Assembly (NCBI GenBank): GCA_029880275.1
Contig: JAOUOQ010000091.1
Coordinates: forward strand, 1-7,463
Origin: Candidatus Aminicenantota bacterium
GTDB lineage: Bacteria > Acidobacteriota > B3-B38 > Guanabaribacteriales > B3-B38
DNA: 7,463 nt
Reading direction: 5' to 3'
Under the pieces are notes generated by a model. It did no database searches, had not been told where the DNA came from, and worked only from the letters and a program-made list of their open reading frames with translations. A program made the position numbers and the translations under genes. Of the stretch, positions 5,667-7,463 are shown one piece after another (position 1 is the first letter of the stretch; every line of letters begins with the position of its first letter).

Positions 5667-6872
5667 ATGGTGTTTTATAGATGCAAGGTGGGCAACTCTG
5701 CCGGGGAGATAGTGGAGCAGATTTTCAACGCTCCTAACGAGGAAGTGCTCCGTCAGCAACTGGAGCAGAGGGACTTTTATGTATTCCACATAAAGAAGAA
5801 GCTGTCGCTGTTTGAAGGTCTCCCTCTTTGGCGAAGAAAGATCAAGATAGACGACTTCCTGATTTTTAATCATGAGTTAGCCACCCTCATCCGTGCGGGG
5901 CTTCCCGTGCTTCAATCCCTGGACATATTAATCAAGCGACGCCCTAAATCGAGGTTTAAGGCCATCCTGCAAGATGTGAGGGAGAAGGTTAAATCTGGCT
6001 TCTCCCTGTCGGAGTCGTTTGAAATGCAAGGCGGGGTATTTCCGCGTATTTATATTGCCTCTCTGGTAGCAGGGGAAAAGAGCGGTGATTTAGAGGGTAT
6101 GCTGAGACGCTATAACAGATATGTGCGAATATTATCTTCTCTGCGCAAGAAGGTGCTTTCTTCTATCGCCTATCCACTGGTTCTTATAGCTCTTTCTATT
6201 GGTCTGGTTACTATCTTGCTCACCTATGTTTTTCCAAAATTTTCCCAGTTTTATGCCGAATTCAATGCCCAATTGCCCCTTCTAACCTTATCTTTGATCC
6301 GCGTATCATTGTTTATAAAGCAAAATATCGTCTTTATTGCTTTGATTATTATCCTTGCTTTAGCCTTCTTCCAATTGTGGAAGAGGACGGAAAAGGGGGG
6401 AATATTTCTCAGTCGGGTGAGGCTCAGGCTCCCGCTGTTTGGTCGTATCTGGCAGAAGTATTCTATCTCCCAGCTGACCCGCAGCCTGGCCACCATGCTG
6501 ACTGGGGGGATACCGCTGGTCCCTTCTTTGCAGGTTGCTACTCAATCGGTGAGCAACCAGCTGGTTGCCCGTGAAGTTAACAGTGTAGTGGAGAATGTAG
6601 TAGAAGGGAAGAGCTTGTCCGACTCTTTAGAGAGGACAGGCCTGATGACTGAAATGACTCTGGAGATGATACAAGTAGGCGAGGAGACTGGCTCTCTTTC
6701 TGAGATGTTGAGTAATATATCCGATTTTTACGACGAGGAGATTGATAATAACCTCAATTCTCTTATCTCGCTACTGGAGCCAGTTCTCCTTGTGGGAATG
6801 GGGTTAATTGTTGCCGGGATGCTTCTGTCGATGTATCTCCCCTTGTTCAGGGTGATATCGGCAGTGAAGTGA
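5667..6872 (+). CDS. gspF: Type II secretion / type IV pilus inner-membrane platform protein (GspF/PilC family)
   Basis: The 401-residue product has the family length and full plan. It anchors the assembly ATPase at the inner membrane and helps insert (pseudo)pilin subunits. An N-terminal cytoplasmic segment (1-60) precedes two T2SSF repeats: the first at about 62-190 (FNHELATLIRAGLPVLQSLD, 67-86; LVAGEKSGDLEGML, 133-146), the second at about 265-395 (LTRSLATMLTGGIPLVPSLQ, 270-289; VGEETGSLSEML, 337-348). Membrane segments lie at about 168-190, 218-236 and 370-393. The shared R-S-L-A-T/G-x-P and G-E-x-(S/T)-G-x-L patterns mark both halves. Start ATG 5667; GTG at the next codon is a possible alternative, and the AGAGGT site is 12 nt away. 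Sequence alone does not separate secretion from pilus use. The gene lies before the ATPase gene rather than after it. Confidence 0.93.
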   Translation: MVFYRCKVGNSAGEIVEQIFNAPNEEVLRQQLEQRDFYVFHIKKKLSLFEGLPLWRRKIKIDDFLIFNHELATLIRAGLPVLQSLDILIKRRPKSRFKAILQDVREKVKSGFSLSESFEMQGGVFPRIYIASLVAGEKSGDLEGMLRRYNRYVRILSSLRKKVLSSIAYPLVLIALSIGLVTILLTYVFPKFSQFYAEFNAQLPLLTLSLIRVSLFIKQNIVFIALIIILALAFFQLWKRTEKGGIFLSRVRLRLPLFGRIWQKYSISQLTRSLATMLTGGIPLVPSLQVATQSVSNQLVAREVNSVVENVVEGKSLSDSLERTGLMTEMTLEMIQVGEETGSLSEMLSNISDFYDEEIDNNLNSLISLLEPVLLVGMGLIVAGMLLSMYLPLFRVISAVK

Positions 6873-6918
6873 ACAGGCGCAGAGGTTTATTTATCATCCT
6901 TACTGGAGATTGAGCATT

Positions 6919-7463
6919 ATGGAAGAGGAAAACAAAAACTTGCCAAAAGGAGCAAAGGGGTACTCCTTCTTCAATGAGACGAAAATAGCAGAGGAGGAAG
7001 AAGCGAGGCAGTTAGCCCAGAAGCTTCGTCTTGAATACATAGACCTTACAGATTACATAGTCGACCACGACCTCTTTCAGAGAATACCGGTTCAGCTCAT
7101 GATGAAGTACAATTTTATCCCTCTGGTGAAGAACGAAGCTTCCCTTACCATCGCCATGGCAGACCCCTCGGATATCCTTATGGTCGATGAGATAGAGCTC
7201 TTGCTGGGAATCCACATAGAGGTTAAGGTGGGTTGCAAAAGCGCCATCCAGGAGATATTGAAAAAGAGCGAGTCCTCACAGCGGATTCTGGAAGAAGCAA
7301 CCGAAGGATTCCGTCTGCATCTGATTACCGAGGAAGAAGGACAGCAGGAGAGCCTCTCCATCGATAAGCTGACCCAGGATACCAGCCCCATGATCAGGTT
7401 GGTCGATTCCTTTGTCTTCAACGCTATTGAGAGGAGAGCCAGTGATATTCATATTGAGAGCAA
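6919..7463 (+). CDS. gspE: GspE/PilB-family assembly ATPase, N-terminal part (cut by right edge)
   Basis: The first 181 codons of a type II secretion / type IV pilus ATPase are present; the Walker A and other catalytic motifs lie beyond the edge. The enzyme powers pseudopilus or pilus assembly from the cytoplasmic side, docked on the GspF-type platform encoded just upstream. Residues 22-116 match the N-terminal T2SSE_N/MshEN-type domain (LAQKLRLEYIDLTDY, 32-46; IPVQLMMKYNFIPLV, 56-70; LTIAMADPSD, 76-85). The segment 156-181 (SPMIRLVDSFVFNAI, 156-170; ASDIHIE, 174-180) is the highly diagnostic start of the N2 ATPase region. The early RLG-type c-di-GMP motif found in many PilB/MshE proteins is not visible; the first 21 residues are short and polar. 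ATG 6919 has TGGAGA about 10 nt upstream, 46 nt after the gspF stop. Confidence 0.93.
   Translation, partial: MEEENKNLPKGAKGYSFFNETKIAEEEEARQLAQKLRLEYIDLTDYIVDHDLFQRIPVQLMMKYNFIPLVKNEASLTIAMADPSDILMVDEIELLLGIHIEVKVGCKSAIQEILKKSESSQRILEEATEGFRLHLITEEEGQQESLSIDKLTQDTSPMIRLVDSFVFNAIERRASDIHIES

Overview
The window looks like a chromosomal segment from a diderm (Gram-negative-type) bacterium. It encodes a predicted outer-membrane or exported beta-strand-rich protein, a secretin-like exported protein, and the F and E components of a type II secretion / type IV pilus machine. Base composition is roughly balanced, and AGG/AGA arginine and ATA isoleucine codons are common, so this does not look enterobacterial. 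I cannot assign a phylum; an uncultivated or deep-branching diderm lineage is plausible but is only an inference. There are no transposases, tRNAs, rRNAs or CRISPR arrays, and the genes are intact apart from the two cut by the window edges.

Left half, minus strand (3513 down to 1). Three co-directional genes are read leftwards. They are a 612-residue bifunctional homocysteine S-methyltransferase / methylenetetrahydrofolate reductase (YitJ-type), a 432-residue exported protein with an HExxGHG motif and a C-terminal aromatic residue typical of outer-membrane barrels, and the start of a second homocysteine methyltransferase that runs off the left edge. The two methyltransferases are diverged paralogues that flank the exported protein. 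The metabolic genes serve one-carbon and methionine metabolism; the exported protein has no obvious place in that pathway.

Centre (3514-3765). This is a 252-bp divergent intergenic region. On the minus side there is a perfect TATAAT -10 with a weak -35, overlapped by two tandem 15-mers at an exact 20-bp period. On the plus side there is a strong sigma70-type promoter (TTGACG, 17-bp spacer, extended TGC-TATATT).

Right half, plus strand (3766 to the end). Five tightly packed genes form one apparent operon: an ECF sigma factor, a one-TM anti-sigma factor with an H-x3-C-x2-C zinc motif, a small exported secretin-like protein that seems to lack most of the channel domain, a GspF/PilC inner-membrane platform protein, and the N-terminal part of a GspE/PilB assembly ATPase cut by the right edge. 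The working model, which is inference, is an envelope-signal-controlled secretion or pilus module whose own sigma/anti-sigma pair is its first product. The compact secretin-like protein and the HExxGHG exported protein are the least explained items.
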